DNA from: Lachnospiraceae bacterium
GTDB lineage: Bacteria > Bacillota > Clostridia > Lachnospirales > Lachnospiraceae
Assembly (NCBI GenBank): GCA_029008875.1
Contig: JAQXJP010000035.1
Location: 248,001-312,000, forward strand
Direction of reading: 5' to 3'
DNA: 64,000 nucleotides
In this document: in pieces, positions 8,035-17,721 of the stretch
Position numbering within the stretch: the first letter of the stretch is position 1
Layout: every line of letters begins with the position of its first letter
Translations under genes and position numbers: made by a program
Notes under the pieces: model-generated
Told to the model about the DNA's origin: nothing
What the model saw: the letters and a program-made list of their open reading frames with translations, nothing else
Databases searched by the model: none

Positions 8035-9954
8035 TCATTTTAGATGATGTGTAAAAATACTTAATAATGTTTTATAGTACAAGTAGATATCTGCTGCCGA
8101 ATGCCTTACTATGTATCGTACAATTCTATTTTTGAGTTTGGACATGTGAGAAAAGCAGATTGTATCTGAAATTACGTCATTTCCCCTTTTTTTCACGGTT
8201 AATCTACCTCGTGCCCCCTTCGGGCACAATACACAAATGCAATCATCTTCAAAAGTATAACTACAATCTCCCCTCTTACTTTCCAGAGAGACTTCAATAT
8301 CTTGCCAAATTCTTTTTCCGTCTAATCTTGGATATGTATATATTTCATATTTCTTTTTATCTTCGGCAAAGAAATCCTCATAAATAAAATTCTCTTTAGA
8401 ATCCATAATTTTGACAAATTCGAGTTCCGAGATTTTTTCCTGCTCATACGCCTCAATTTCAAGTAAACCTCCAGCATCCTCTGACCATTCTTCAAACTCA
8501 ATAGTAAATTCAGAAAGTTCTTCTTGTTCAAATGTGATTTTAACAGGAAATTTTATTCCAGGAAATAAATCTACCCAATACCGTTTTTCATTCTCTGTCT
8601 TTAATGCAAGACGAATCCTACTAGTACTATGTTTCAAAAAGCCATAAATCCATACTGAAGATATTTTTCTCTTTTCTGGTAACATAACTTTTAAGAATGC
8701 TTTACCATTTGACAAGTCTTCTTTTAACGGAGCATAAAAACGATCGTACTCCGTAACATTCTTTTTCATAATGTCATTACACTCTTGCAATTTGAAATCA
8801 TTTAAATATGTTATATTTCCATGACCATCCAAAATCTCCGCATCGTAAATGATACTGCCTGTATTTCTCTCCCAGAATACTTTATCCCCATTGATGATTC
8901 GCCCAGCCTTTCCTAATGCTGGTTGCGTCGTATATTTCGAAAGCAGTCGGTATGTTTTACACTTCGAAAGACTTCTGCTGACATTTTCAATGACTACTGG
9001 AATCCGTATACGATCTGCCCAAAAAAAGGTATGATTCTCTTCCATGTAACCATGTTCCGAAAGCGATACTGTCGATTTTAAGTTCCACTCCTCTAAAAAA
9101 TCATCTGACGCGTAATATGCAGTAGGATAACAAAAGCCCTTAAATACTTTGGGTCTGAACAAAACATCATCTTTAAAAATACTTCCCATCGCTTCTTCAA
9201 ATAAAAGCGATACAGCTCTATGATCCGGATGCGAATCAAAATCCACCACATACAACACATCTGGCCGTATTGTCATTATGACCTTTTTTATATCACCAAA
9301 GAAATTGTCCCTCGTATATTTTACTCCGTCTGAAAAGGGGGCTTTTGTCTCTAGCGCGTACGTTGATTGATACCCTGCCTGGGAAGTCATCTGAACAATT
9401 CCATTTGCGTGATAAATATGTCTTATCTTCTCTCCATTACTCTCGGTATATGGTTGCCACTGGTCTCCATAGCCAAGAAAAATCACGTGTTCCTGGTCAA
9501 TTCCAATCTCTTTGCATACAGCTAAAGCCTCCATCATTCGAATAGTTCCAAAATTATTATAATCCCCGTTGGTTGCATAAACGATAAAAACTTCACTTTC
9601 GTTTTGTAAATAACGTTCTAATATATCTGAAGCCAGATTTAGTTCATCATCTTGATGCGGCACAAGAACCATGACTCTTTTTTTATAAAATATATTTGAT
9701 TGAAATTGAGAGCCGTTATACCAAAAATAAGCAGAAAAAACCTTCTGAAGCACCAACCACATAAGCAAAATTAATAAACATATTGTATCAACAACAAGCG
9801 CAAAATGAAACTCGTTTATAATGAAAGTCACTGCCAATGTTAAGGCAAATACACATGCTATAAATAGAAATTGATTCTTATAATGCGAAAATTGCACACA
9901 AATTGCTCCGACCAATATAACCAAAAACACAGGAACAACAACATTTATTACCAT
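8035..9954 (-). CDS. Membrane-anchored PIG-L/LmbE-type deacetylase with long C-terminal region
   Basis: A 639-residue protein. Three hydrophobic segments lie at about 3-20, 28-46 and 52-70. They are followed by a PIG-L (LmbE) zinc deacetylase domain with PHQDDE at 99-104 and DSHPDH at 240-245. The family hydrolyses N-acetyl groups of GlcNAc-type sugars. Residues about 340-639 form a mainly beta-type region I do not recognise, so the protein is more than twice the usual length of about 230-270. The topology does not tell whether the domain faces in or out. It probably modifies a glycan or lipid-linked sugar of this locus. It is the last gene of the 59-8 kb block. Confidence 0.78.
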   Translation of the reverse strand: MVINVVVPVFLVILVGAICVQFSHYKNQFLFIACVFALTLAVTFIINEFHFALVVDTICLLILLMWLVLQKVFSAYFWYNGSQFQSNIFYKKRVMVLVPHQDDELNLASDILERYLQNESEVFIVYATNGDYNNFGTIRMMEALAVCKEIGIDQEHVIFLGYGDQWQPYTESNGEKIRHIYHANGIVQMTSQAGYQSTYALETKAPFSDGVKYTRDNFFGDIKKVIMTIRPDVLYVVDFDSHPDHRAVSLLFEEAMGSIFKDDVLFRPKVFKGFCYPTAYYASDDFLEEWNLKSTVSLSEHGYMEENHTFFWADRIRIPVVIENVSRSLSKCKTYRLLSKYTTQPALGKAGRIINGDKVFWERNTGSIIYDAEILDGHGNITYLNDFKLQECNDIMKKNVTEYDRFYAPLKEDLSNGKAFLKVMLPEKRKISSVWIYGFLKHSTSRIRLALKTENEKRYWVDLFPGIKFPVKITFEQEELSEFTIEFEEWSEDAGGLLEIEAYEQEKISELEFVKIMDSKENFIYEDFFAEDKKKYEIYTYPRLDGKRIWQDIEVSLESKRGDCSYTFEDDCICVLCPKGARGRLTVKKRGNDVISDTICFSHMSKLKNRIVRYIVRHSAADIYLYYKTLLSIFTHHLK

Positions 9955-10010
9955 ATCTTCTTTCTAACTCCATTTCTTTCTCGAGTCATAGCGCCCAACA
10001 ATTTATCAGA

Positions 10011-10766
10011 TCATTTTTTTTCTTTAATGTATCTGTCTTCAAATATCCCCTTCAACCCAACAGGATTTATCGAAATTATCCTTGTATCTGGATACATTTT
10101 TGTCGCAAACTCCTTAAATCTTACATATCCCTCATACATATCATGTAAATGTTTGTCCATAATCGATGTGCTTTTACTTTTATCATAGAAATATCCCGTA
10201 CTACTGCAATCGCACCCAATTAAATATAATTCTGCCGGATTCGTAAATATTGCAAACTGCAATGCCGAAAAAGCGACACTGAAACAGTTCATTAATGGAT
10301 GATGGCATATATCCTCATATATCTTCAATGTCGGCGGGCAATCGTCTACATAATATGGATTCGCTCCATGCTCCACAATTAGGCTCTCTGGTATCTGAAT
10401 ATCTTTTGGCGACTTAAATTTACCATAGAATTTAATACAGTCAAGTTTTCCAATCTCATCCATAATCTCGCGTGGTGTTCCATTTAAGTAGTCTTGGCAA
10501 AATAGATAATCCAATTTCAATTTATCACTCTTGTATGCCTTGTTTACGCCCACATAGATTATATCCCCCTCCGGTACATACTGCGCCAGCGTAGGACCAG
10601 TTGCAACCACAGCAACTTTTTCTCCCTGATACATATTTTTATATCTTTCAAAACTTTTTGTATTAGTATCAATTATCTGCTGCGCAATCAGCATATTTTC
10701 TATCTGTTCTTGACCTAATTCCCAACGAAAGTTCTTCAAATATTGTTTTATTCTTTTAGTTAACAT
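10011..10766 (-). CDS. GT42/DUF115-like putative glycosyltransferase
   Basis: A 251-residue soluble protein. AVVATGPTL (residues 52-60) near the N-terminus matches the G.GPSL nucleotide-binding motif of DUF115 and GT42 sialyltransferase-like proteins. SVAFSALQFAI followed by ELYLIGCDC (179-187) matches their (S/T)G..A...A...G..EIYL.G.D block. Predicted role: transfer of a CMP-activated acidic sugar, perhaps the one made by the 2498-6385 cassette. The start is set at the ATG at 10766 because GGAG lies 6 bases upstream; an in-frame TTG at 10778 has none. It follows the flippase gene closely. The acceptor is unknown. Confidence 0.65.
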   Translation of the reverse strand: MLTKRIKQYLKNFRWELGQEQIENMLIAQQIIDTNTKSFERYKNMYQGEKVAVVATGPTLAQYVPEGDIIYVGVNKAYKSDKLKLDYLFCQDYLNGTPREIMDEIGKLDCIKFYGKFKSPKDIQIPESLIVEHGANPYYVDDCPPTLKIYEDICHHPLMNCFSVAFSALQFAIFTNPAELYLIGCDCSSTGYFYDKSKSTSIMDKHLHDMYEGYVRFKEFATKMYPDTRIISINPVGLKGIFEDRYIKEKK

Positions 10767-10789
10767 AAGTTTCTCCAAACTGATTTCTG

Positions 10790-12547
10790 TTAAGTAGTAA
10801 TCTGCGTCTTCTCAATTTTTCCATTATTTACTTTATATACAATATCACATTCCTTTATTGTTGAAAGACGATGTGCAATAATTACTAATGTCTTTTTTCC
10901 ATGTAGACTATTTATTGATTCCATTATTGCAGCTTCCGTCTCGTTATCAAGCGCAGATGTTGCCTCGTCGAGTATAATCATCTCTGGATTTGTATATAGT
11001 GCTCGTGCAATTCCTATACGCTGTCTCTGCCCCCCTGAAAGCCTTACACCTCGTTCTCCAATGGATGTATCGAGGCCCTCTGGCAAAGAACGAACAAAGT
11101 TTCCTAGTTGGGCCTCGTCAAGCGCCTTCCATACCTGTTCATCATCTGTTTTATCTTTATCATATCCAAATGCCACATTTGCACGAATAGTATCATCCAA
11201 CATATATATCATCTGCGGGATATAGGACAAATGCGATAACCACTTACCATAATTATCCTGAATATCAACTTCATCAGATAATACAGTACCTTTCTTCGGT
11301 TCAAGTAACCCAAGAAGTATATCCACTGCAGTTGTTTTCCCCGCTCCTGAAGAGCCAATAATTCCAACTGATTTTCCCACTGGGATCTCCATGTCCACAC
11401 AATCAAGCACATTTTTCTCTGTATTAGGATATGCATATACTACTTTGTCTAATCTACAAGATTTATTAAGCGTAATATCTCCAACCGCCTTCTGTTTCTT
11501 TAAAATCACTTTTTCATCTTCTTTTTCGTAAGCATCCGCCGCTTTCAAATTTTCTATCGTTTTGTCGAGTTGGGGTTCCTGATACGCAATCGAGTTGAGC
11601 GCTGTGCTCATGCGGTTCGCACATGGAAGAAGGCGTACCGCTGCCACAGCAAAGGCTGACAATTGCGGTAACAAATCACTTACCGCTGCGCCACGATAAA
11701 TCATAAATCCAATATAACCCAACATACCACTAATTGTGATTGCCTCAATAATTAGTCTAGGTGCATTTCCCAAAACTGTAGATACCTTTTCCGCATCAAT
11801 TGCTTTTTGGGCATACAAGGAATATTGTGCGACAAAAAATTGTTCTTTATGAGAAACTTTCATCTCCTTTACACCCGCCACAGATTGCAAAATCCAAGTA
11901 TTGGCAACTGCATTATTATGCTGCGATTCAATTCCCACGCGCCGCAAAGTCGGTTTCACAAGTTTATATACAATAACCATAATAATTGAAAGTAAAACGG
12001 AAACCATAACCGCCATATATGGGTCTACAACAATAAGCGCAAACAGCAAAGCAACTGCAACTATTGCCTCTGTAAAAAAACTCATCACTGTAGAAAGTAA
12101 GGAAAAAGTTCCTGCCGTATCATTTTTTATTACTCGAATAATCTCCCCTGAACTTGCATTCAAGAAAAATTCATAAGGCCGTTCCAAATAGACTTCCATC
12201 AATCTCCGCTGAGTTAACACCCTGTTATTACATATAAATCTTGTCTGCACATAATACTCAAAATACAAAAAAAAGTCTTTTAAAATAAAAACAACAATCA
12301 ATGCAGCAATCGCCATAAGAACAAACGAATTTTCAGATTCTATATCAAATATTCTGCATACTAATATTGCATATCTATTCGTTTCAAGAAAATCCTTCTG
12401 CATTAGTGCCGTCATAAGTGGAACAACCAAAGAAACACTTAATGTCTCCAATATCGCTCCAACCAGCATCAAGACAACAATAGCAAGAATTTTCCTTTTT
12501 TGAGCACTACTTAATATTAAATTAAATTTTTTTAAGATCCTAATCAT
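10790..12547 (-). CDS. PglK/MsbA-type ABC flippase (fused membrane and ATPase domains)
   Basis: A 585-residue ABC half-transporter. About six transmembrane segments fill residues 15-310. The ATPase follows, with Walker A GSSGAGKTT, signature LSGGQRQRIGIARAL and Walker B MIILDEATSALD. The N-terminal AILETLSVSLVVPLMTALM resembles PglK (WlaB), which flips lipid-linked oligosaccharides. Predicted role: ATP-driven flipping of undecaprenyl-linked oligosaccharide in a glycan or protein-glycosylation pathway. AAAGGA precedes the ATG. It is the second exporter-type ABC system in the locus besides Wzm/Wzt at 52989-55067. Substrate inferred from neighbours. Confidence 0.82.
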   Translation of the reverse strand: MIRILKKFNLILSSAQKRKILAIVVLMLVGAILETLSVSLVVPLMTALMQKDFLETNRYAILVCRIFDIESENSFVLMAIAALIVVFILKDFFLYFEYYVQTRFICNNRVLTQRRLMEVYLERPYEFFLNASSGEIIRVIKNDTAGTFSLLSTVMSFFTEAIVAVALLFALIVVDPYMAVMVSVLLSIIMVIVYKLVKPTLRRVGIESQHNNAVANTWILQSVAGVKEMKVSHKEQFFVAQYSLYAQKAIDAEKVSTVLGNAPRLIIEAITISGMLGYIGFMIYRGAAVSDLLPQLSAFAVAAVRLLPCANRMSTALNSIAYQEPQLDKTIENLKAADAYEKEDEKVILKKQKAVGDITLNKSCRLDKVVYAYPNTEKNVLDCVDMEIPVGKSVGIIGSSGAGKTTAVDILLGLLEPKKGTVLSDEVDIQDNYGKWLSHLSYIPQMIYMLDDTIRANVAFGYDKDKTDDEQVWKALDEAQLGNFVRSLPEGLDTSIGERGVRLSGGQRQRIGIARALYTNPEMIILDEATSALDNETEAAIMESINSLHGKKTLVIIAHRLSTIKECDIVYKVNNGKIEKTQITT

Positions 12548-12584
12548 TTTTATCCTTTCCGACTCACAGCAAAGCCCTTATAGT

Positions 12585-13607
12585 TCACTGTTTTCTTCCG
12601 CAAACTTTTTTTATTATTCGAGGAATTTTGAGTATTTTCTTTCCCAACTGATAGTCTTTTGCATTAACAGCCGCTATAAGTACTTCTTCAAGTATTAACG
12701 ACTTTGACCGATTCATCTCTGCAAGTAAATCTGCATAAACTGGTGTTCTTTCCGCAAAATCCCACCACTTTCTCTGTACTTCCACATACAGTTCATCAAT
12801 CAGATACCCCTTCAACGAAAACAGTTCAAGTAGATTATTTTTTACAAAGCGCTCATATTCCTCCTGCGTAATTAACGCCTGCCATGGTCTAATCCCAGGT
12901 CCCGGATAATGAAGCACAACAACATCATTTAAAGAAAAATCCGGGTCTTCCTTCAAAACCTCCTCCATATATTTCCTGTAAAAAGCACATGTAAAATTGT
13001 ATTTCTGTTTCCACACATATTTGGTGCCATCATCTCCAAATTGTGCGTTTAATAATCCTTGATCCTGATAGAACTCTCCCCTAAGTTTCTTTGCCAAATC
13101 TGTGTATGTATCGAAGGTAATATCCCTCCTCATTTTCTCCATATTAAACAAAATCATTCCCGCGTTAAACTCATCCCCGCGCTCACAATACGGAGAAAAT
13201 CCGCAAGCTGCCATATATTTATTTTCAAAATCAAGATTATACAATTCTGAAATATCACTGCAAATAATCATGTCAATGTCCAAATAAAGCGCACGCTCCA
13301 CCTCTCTTGGCAAAACGTCCTGTATTTCTAACCGAAAATATGTCTCGACAGAAAAACGATTCTTCCATTGAAATACCCTATATTTTCCCTCATTTACATG
13401 AATATATTCAATTATTGAATTCCTTTCCTTTACAAATTTCGAAATCATCGCTTTTTCTTCTTCCGTTAACGAATTATATAGCACGAAAATTCGAAATCGC
13501 TTATCAGAATTTGTTTCAAAAAGAGAATTCAACAATACCAACGCATACTTGGTATAGGCGCCGTTTGGTGCGATGACTATATTGTATAGTTTTTCTTTCC
13601 CATTCAT
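12585..13607 (-). CDS. GT8-family glycosyltransferase
   Basis: A 340-residue retaining GT-A enzyme of the LgtC/RfaI type. It shows YNIVIAPNGAYTKYALVLLNSL at the N-terminus, the metal-binding LDIDMII (DxD) near residue 100, FNAGMILFN near 150 and a C-terminal HYPGPGIRPW in place of the usual H.(G)..KPW. The start is placed at the ATG at 13607, preceded by AAAAAGG; an upstream TTG in the same frame lacks a better site. The family transfers glucose or galactose from UDP-sugars to nascent glycans on the cytoplasmic face. It lies between two other glycosyltransferase genes and the flippase. Confidence 0.82.
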   Translation of the reverse strand: MNGKEKLYNIVIAPNGAYTKYALVLLNSLFETNSDKRFRIFVLYNSLTEEEKAMISKFVKERNSIIEYIHVNEGKYRVFQWKNRFSVETYFRLEIQDVLPREVERALYLDIDMIICSDISELYNLDFENKYMAACGFSPYCERGDEFNAGMILFNMEKMRRDITFDTYTDLAKKLRGEFYQDQGLLNAQFGDDGTKYVWKQKYNFTCAFYRKYMEEVLKEDPDFSLNDVVVLHYPGPGIRPWQALITQEEYERFVKNNLLELFSLKGYLIDELYVEVQRKWWDFAERTPVYADLLAEMNRSKSLILEEVLIAAVNAKDYQLGKKILKIPRIIKKVCGRKQ

Positions 13608-13651
13608 TTCTGCCTTTTTTCCTTTCTGCCCTTTCAAATTTTTATAGTTCT

Positions 13652-14635
13652 CTAATGCTTTATCAATCTTTTAACTGGTTCAATTATACTGTAACGGAGA
13701 AATATATGTTGCGTATATTCTTTTTCTTTCATTTTAATAATTTTTATTGCCTTCACCTTAAGATATCCCTTTAAGTTTATTTTAGGATTACTTTGAAGCA
13801 GCAAAGCAACTGTCTCCTTCAAAACCCCAAAGCATTCTTGACGTTGTTTAGGCTCAAAATAGAGCCAATGTTCATCGATTATTTTGCAAAAATCTTTAAG
13901 TTGGTCTTGAAATCTACTTTTTAGTTTTTCAGAGTTGTAAACATATTCTATAACTTCTTTCCTCCATACAAAATCATCATAGTACAGTTCAAATTTACAA
14001 AATTGCATCTGTACTGCTGATTGGTGAATTGCATTTGATGAACGAATATCATAATTATATGTCATGTCCTGAATATATTGAATATTATTTGTCTTATCCA
14101 ATATTTTTAGCATAAACAAAAAAGCTTCCCCCATCTTATAGGGACTAATGCGTATGCTGTGCTTATTTAAAAAGAGTCGACGATATATATTTCCCGTATG
14201 CCCTCCAATTAAATTTGACAAATTATTTAAATCCTTTTTTGTTTCACGAGTTTCTCCCGAATCTACAATTCTTCTACAGATATTTCCCATTACTAAATCC
14301 GCATCTGATTCAACGGCCTTTTCAACCAATAAACGATAGGCATTTGCAGGAACCGTATCATCACTATCACAAAATGCTACATATTCTCCCGTCGCAATGT
14401 CAAGCCCACAATTTTTGGCAGAAGACACCCCTCCATTCTCTTTATGAATAACACGAATGCGTTTATCCTCCTTTGCCAATTGATTACATAGTTGCGGGCA
14501 TTGATCAGGAGAGCCATCATCAATCAACAAAATTTCAAGATTCTTATATTCCGATGCCTGTATGGACTTAACACATTTCTCTAAAGAGTCTTCTGTTTTA
14601 TAAACAGGTATTATAACACTTAATAACGGCTGCAT
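13652..14635 (-). CDS. GT2-family glycosyltransferase
   Basis: An inverting GT-A enzyme of 327 residues. The N-terminal MQPLLSVIIPVYKTEDSLEKC, ILLIDDGSPD, NGGVSSAKNCGLDIATGEY and FCDSDDTVP (the DxD-type motif) are classic GT2 features. I prefer the ATG at 14635, which has AGGA upstream and places the beta-strand at the terminus. An ATG at 14665 is possible. It is soluble, without an obvious membrane segment, and probably adds one sugar to the lipid-linked unit. Donor unknown. The gene is AT-rich like its neighbours from 8 to 15 kb. Confidence 0.82.
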   Translation of the reverse strand: MQPLLSVIIPVYKTEDSLEKCVKSIQASEYKNLEILLIDDGSPDQCPQLCNQLAKEDKRIRVIHKENGGVSSAKNCGLDIATGEYVAFCDSDDTVPANAYRLLVEKAVESDADLVMGNICRRIVDSGETRETKKDLNNLSNLIGGHTGNIYRRLFLNKHSIRISPYKMGEAFLFMLKILDKTNNIQYIQDMTYNYDIRSSNAIHQSAVQMQFCKFELYYDDFVWRKEVIEYVYNSEKLKSRFQDQLKDFCKIIDEHWLYFEPKQRQECFGVLKETVALLLQSNPKINLKGYLKVKAIKIIKMKEKEYTQHIFLRYSIIEPVKRLIKH

Positions 14636-14683
14636 GTTTTCTTTTCCTGTAGTTCTCGTACACATTTACATCTTTTTCCCTTT

Positions 14684-15589
14684 TTATTTTGTCACTATTA
14701 TCCTTCTTAAAAATCTTTTACAATCAAGCCATAGCCTTATTAACAAATTCACGAGAGATAAATCTCTCTTTCCAAATCTTAAAACTCTTCCAATAGGAAC
14801 AAGACTATAACGCTGATAATCTTCAGAAGAAATCTTTATGTGCAATGTTCTTTTCTGAAAATGACAATACAAAACCTCTTCGATTCCACTTTTTATTCGT
14901 GCAAACACTTTTCCATCATAATATAAAAAGCATTTTACTTTACCTAGTTCAGGTCTACGATTCACATAAAAAGATCCATAACCTACTGTGATATCTGCCA
15001 TTACCACATCATCATAGGTTTTTATATCATGTTCTCGAAAAATAATTGAAATGCCACCTCCGCAATGTCCTGCCCATTCATCAAAACACCATGATTCCGG
15101 CGACTGATACACCATTTTATAATCCAAGTGCCCATTAGGTGACAGTGTGCGATAATATGCATTAACTTTCTCATTATTGCGAAACAACGAGCAGTGTCCT
15201 CGTGTAAAGATTCTTTCATTCTGTTCTAATATTTCGTCTGTCACAAATCGGCGAATATCTCCCCAGATGAGATCCAAATCACAATATCCCCAAAAATCAT
15301 AATCTACAAGGTAGTCTCTAAACACTTCTCCATATGTAGGTTTATAGTCGCAAAGTTTATATGCACGCTCCAGACTTATCGGAAAATCAAAATGTTTCTG
15401 GATCATTCCTCTTACTTCATCAAATGATTTATAGATCATTTTTACATTTGAAGGAACGTCATATGGATGACTATCATCTGTAAAGAGAAAAAAATCCACT
15501 GTATTATTCACTCCGCAGGAGGATAACCATAATGGAAAATAATTTGGCAGACTCCCCATCCACACAACTACAAAGGCTATTTTTTTCAT
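14684..15589 (-). CDS. DUF6625-type glycosyltransferase-like protein
   Basis: A 301-residue protein resembling capsule galactosyltransferase-like DUF6625 proteins. The N-terminal KKIAFVVVWMGSLPNYFPLWLSSC, the central DYKPTYGEVF, then DFWGYCDLDLIWGDIR (a DxD-like site) and RGHCSLFRN support a GT-A nucleotide-sugar fold. It sits 7 bases upstream of GtrA in reading order reversed (it is the next gene after gtrA on the transcript), within a run of transferases. Predicted to act in the cytoplasm on the repeat unit. Family assignment is from memory of the motif pattern, so moderate. Confidence 0.6.
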   Translation of the reverse strand: MKKIAFVVVWMGSLPNYFPLWLSSCGVNNTVDFFLFTDDSHPYDVPSNVKMIYKSFDEVRGMIQKHFDFPISLERAYKLCDYKPTYGEVFRDYLVDYDFWGYCDLDLIWGDIRRFVTDEILEQNERIFTRGHCSLFRNNEKVNAYYRTLSPNGHLDYKMVYQSPESWCFDEWAGHCGGGISIIFREHDIKTYDDVVMADITVGYGSFYVNRRPELGKVKCFLYYDGKVFARIKSGIEEVLYCHFQKRTLHIKISSEDYQRYSLVPIGRVLRFGKRDLSLVNLLIRLWLDCKRFLRRIIVTK

Positions 15590-15596
15590 ACTTGAC

Positions 15597-16013
15597 CTAT
15601 TTCTTCTTAAAAATCACCAATTTGCTGGCTACAAAGTTCAGTAAGATAACGATGATATTTGACAATAACTTCCACACCATCTCATTCCATGACATGACAT
15701 CAACTGCCACATACATAACCGCCATGTCAAGAATTCCTGTTGCGATTCTGCACGCAAAAAAGGTAAGGAGTTCGTAGACAAGAACCTTGAGTGCCATCGA
15801 CTGGCTATCAAAAACCCATTTTTTATTTGTTATAAAAGCAAAAATAACTGCTATGAACCACGCCAAGGCCGTGCTTGACATATTGCCCCAAGCAAGTACA
15901 TTATACAAAACATAATATGCCATCAGGTTAATCAAAGTTGTCAGCACTCCGAAAATTGCATACATGATGAATGCTTTATGTTTTCTCATTAATTCTATTA
16001 GCACTTGAATCAT
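15597..16013 (-). CDS. GtrA-family membrane protein
   Basis: A 138-residue protein with four hydrophobic helices (about 12-33, 38-58, 76-98 and 106-130) and the family motif TTLINLMAYYVLYNVL plus AFITNKKWVF. GtrA proteins are thought to flip undecaprenyl-phosphate sugars made by GtrB-type GT2 enzymes. Two such GT2 genes (16022-17702) lie immediately upstream, followed by two GT-C proteins (17722-21443). A GtrA/GtrB/GT-C side-chain decoration module is therefore the natural reading. GGAGA precedes the ATG. Confidence 0.85.
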   Translation of the reverse strand: MIQVLIELMRKHKAFIMYAIFGVLTTLINLMAYYVLYNVLAWGNMSSTALAWFIAVIFAFITNKKWVFDSQSMALKVLVYELLTFFACRIATGILDMAVMYVAVDVMSWNEMVWKLLSNIIVILLNFVASKLVIFKKK

Positions 16014-16021
16014 TTTCTCCC

Positions 16022-16735
16022 CTAACGAATAGCTTTATTGATTGCTCTAAAGTCTTTGACAGCATTTATGCCAATCTTGAAAATCTTTTTTAAATTAATG
16101 GAATTTACACCACCTTGACGTGGCCGGAACGTAATCGGAATATATTTTACATCACACTTCTTTTGGGCAAAAATTACGGATACCAGAACATTGGAAAGAT
16201 TAAAGTCCTTCGGTATCAATCCGATATATTTGCGAAGTGTCCCCGCCTTCATCAATCGATATGGTGTATTTGCATCCGTAACATCCACCCCGAAACATAC
16301 CTTAATCACTGCCTTCAAGGTCTTGGTCACAAACACACGGGAGAAACCGTCTTCACGCCCTTTTCGATATCCAATCACCATATCGTACTGTTCCTTCTGT
16401 TCCCAAAAAGGGTCGAACTCCGATGGCAGAGTTTGTCCATCCGAATCCGTTTGGAAAATGAAGTCCGCATTATTTTCTAATGCGTAATGATATCCGTACA
16501 ATACCGTCGCCCCGTGTCCTCCATTGGGTTTTGTAATCGGGTGGAACAATGGTCGTTCCTTTGCGTATTCCTGCATAATTTTATATGTAGAATCCTTACT
16601 TCCATCATCAATAATAACCAAACGGGACTCGCCATTCCCGTTGTGTTTTTCTACAATCGGATACCAATCATCAATGACCCTTTTAATATTCTCCTCTTCG
16701 TTGTATGCTGGTATAATAATATATAATTTTTCCAT
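16022..16735 (-). CDS. GT2-family glycosyltransferase, DPM1-like without membrane tail
   Basis: A 237-residue GT2 protein. KLYIIIPAYNEEENIKRVIDDW, IIDDGSKDSTY, NGGHGATVLYGYHYAL and FQTDSDGQT (DxD) resemble dolichol-phosphate-mannose synthase-type enzymes. TDANTPYRLMK and FRPRQGGVNSINL at the C-terminus are also typical. No transmembrane tail is seen. I start at the ATG at 16735 because AAGGGGG lies just before it. Predicted to make a polyprenyl-phosphate sugar for the GT-C proteins nearby, or to add a sugar directly. It precedes gtrA by 8 bases. Confidence 0.8.
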   Translation of the reverse strand: MEKLYIIIPAYNEEENIKRVIDDWYPIVEKHNGNGESRLVIIDDGSKDSTYKIMQEYAKERPLFHPITKPNGGHGATVLYGYHYALENNADFIFQTDSDGQTLPSEFDPFWEQKEQYDMVIGYRKGREDGFSRVFVTKTLKAVIKVCFGVDVTDANTPYRLMKAGTLRKYIGLIPKDFNLSNVLVSVIFAQKKCDVKYIPITFRPRQGGVNSINLKKIFKIGINAVKDFRAINKAIR

Positions 16736-16748
16736 CTTTTCCCCCTTT

Positions 16749-17702
16749 TTACTTGAGATTCTCATCGTCAAAATTTAGACGTTCTTCTTCAATCACCAAT
16801 GGCCTATTCAAAATTCGTACATTCATATTCAGTATATACTCTCCGAGGAGCCCAATAAAAAATAATTGGACAGATCCCAACAGAAAAACCCCAACGCTGA
16901 TTGCTGCAATCCCTGCGTCAAAGGAATCCCAGAACATAATTTTTTTAACGAACGTGATAATAGCTATGATAACGCTAATGACCGAAAGCGCAAACCCCAC
17001 TATGGTTGCAACCCGCAAAATGCTCTTGGAATAGGATGTGATCCCATTCATAGCAAAATCGTATAAGGTTCTGAAATTTGCCTTTGTCTTGCCGTGTTCC
17101 CTCTTATTCTGAGAATAATGAACCCGCTCCATCTTAAATCCTAATTCTGATATAATTCCCCTTAGATACGGGGAAGGATCATCCAAATCCTGGAGCACTT
17201 TTAAGAAATCGCGATCCAACAGCTCGAAGTCCGAAAAATGTTGTATCTGTTCCACGTCAGATATCATTGCGAATAGTTTATAGTAACAGGTTCTTAGGAA
17301 GAATAGGATTGGACTTTCCTTGCTGTTATCCTTGATTCCGATGACAACCTTTGCACCTTCTTCCCACTTCTTTACAAATTCCAGAATAACCTCCGGTGGA
17401 TTTTGCAAATCGGCATGTAACAATACCGCGCAATCGCCATCCGCCTGTGTCAAGCCATAAAAATGAGATCTGGCCTGTCCAAAATTTCGTGCATTGAAAA
17501 TAGCCTTCACATGTTGTGCATCCACTTCAGCCAAATGGCGTATCATCACTTTACTATCGTCTGTGGAGCAATTGTCCACAAAAATGATATCATAATCGTA
17601 ATTTGAAAGATGCTCCTTAAATAACTGTGTCACTGCATCATATGCCAAATTAATATTCTCATGCTCATTATAGGTTGGAATAACTATTGAGATTTTCTTC
17701 AT
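16749..17702 (-). CDS. GtrB-type GT2 polyprenyl-phosphate glycosyltransferase with two C-terminal helices
   Basis: A 317-residue protein. The GT2 domain has KKISIVIPTYNEHENI, FVDNCSTDDSK, NFGQARSHFYGL and LLHADLQNPPE (DxQ). Two transmembrane helices follow at about 232-255 and 265-290, as in GtrB/DPM3-region proteins. The C-terminal EYILNMNVRILNRPLVIEEE is a family hallmark. The ATG at 17702 is chosen because GAAGGAG lies 6 bases before it; a longer frame would run into the upstream gene. Predicted to load a sugar on undecaprenyl phosphate for flipping by GtrA and use by the tandem GT-C proteins. Confidence 0.85.
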   Translation of the reverse strand: MKKISIVIPTYNEHENINLAYDAVTQLFKEHLSNYDYDIIFVDNCSTDDSKVMIRHLAEVDAQHVKAIFNARNFGQARSHFYGLTQADGDCAVLLHADLQNPPEVILEFVKKWEEGAKVVIGIKDNSKESPILFFLRTCYYKLFAMISDVEQIQHFSDFELLDRDFLKVLQDLDDPSPYLRGIISELGFKMERVHYSQNKREHGKTKANFRTLYDFAMNGITSYSKSILRVATIVGFALSVISVIIAIITFVKKIMFWDSFDAGIAAISVGVFLLGSVQLFFIGLLGEYILNMNVRILNRPLVIEEERLNFDDENLK

Positions 17703-17721
17703 ATGCGCTCCTTCAAATTTA

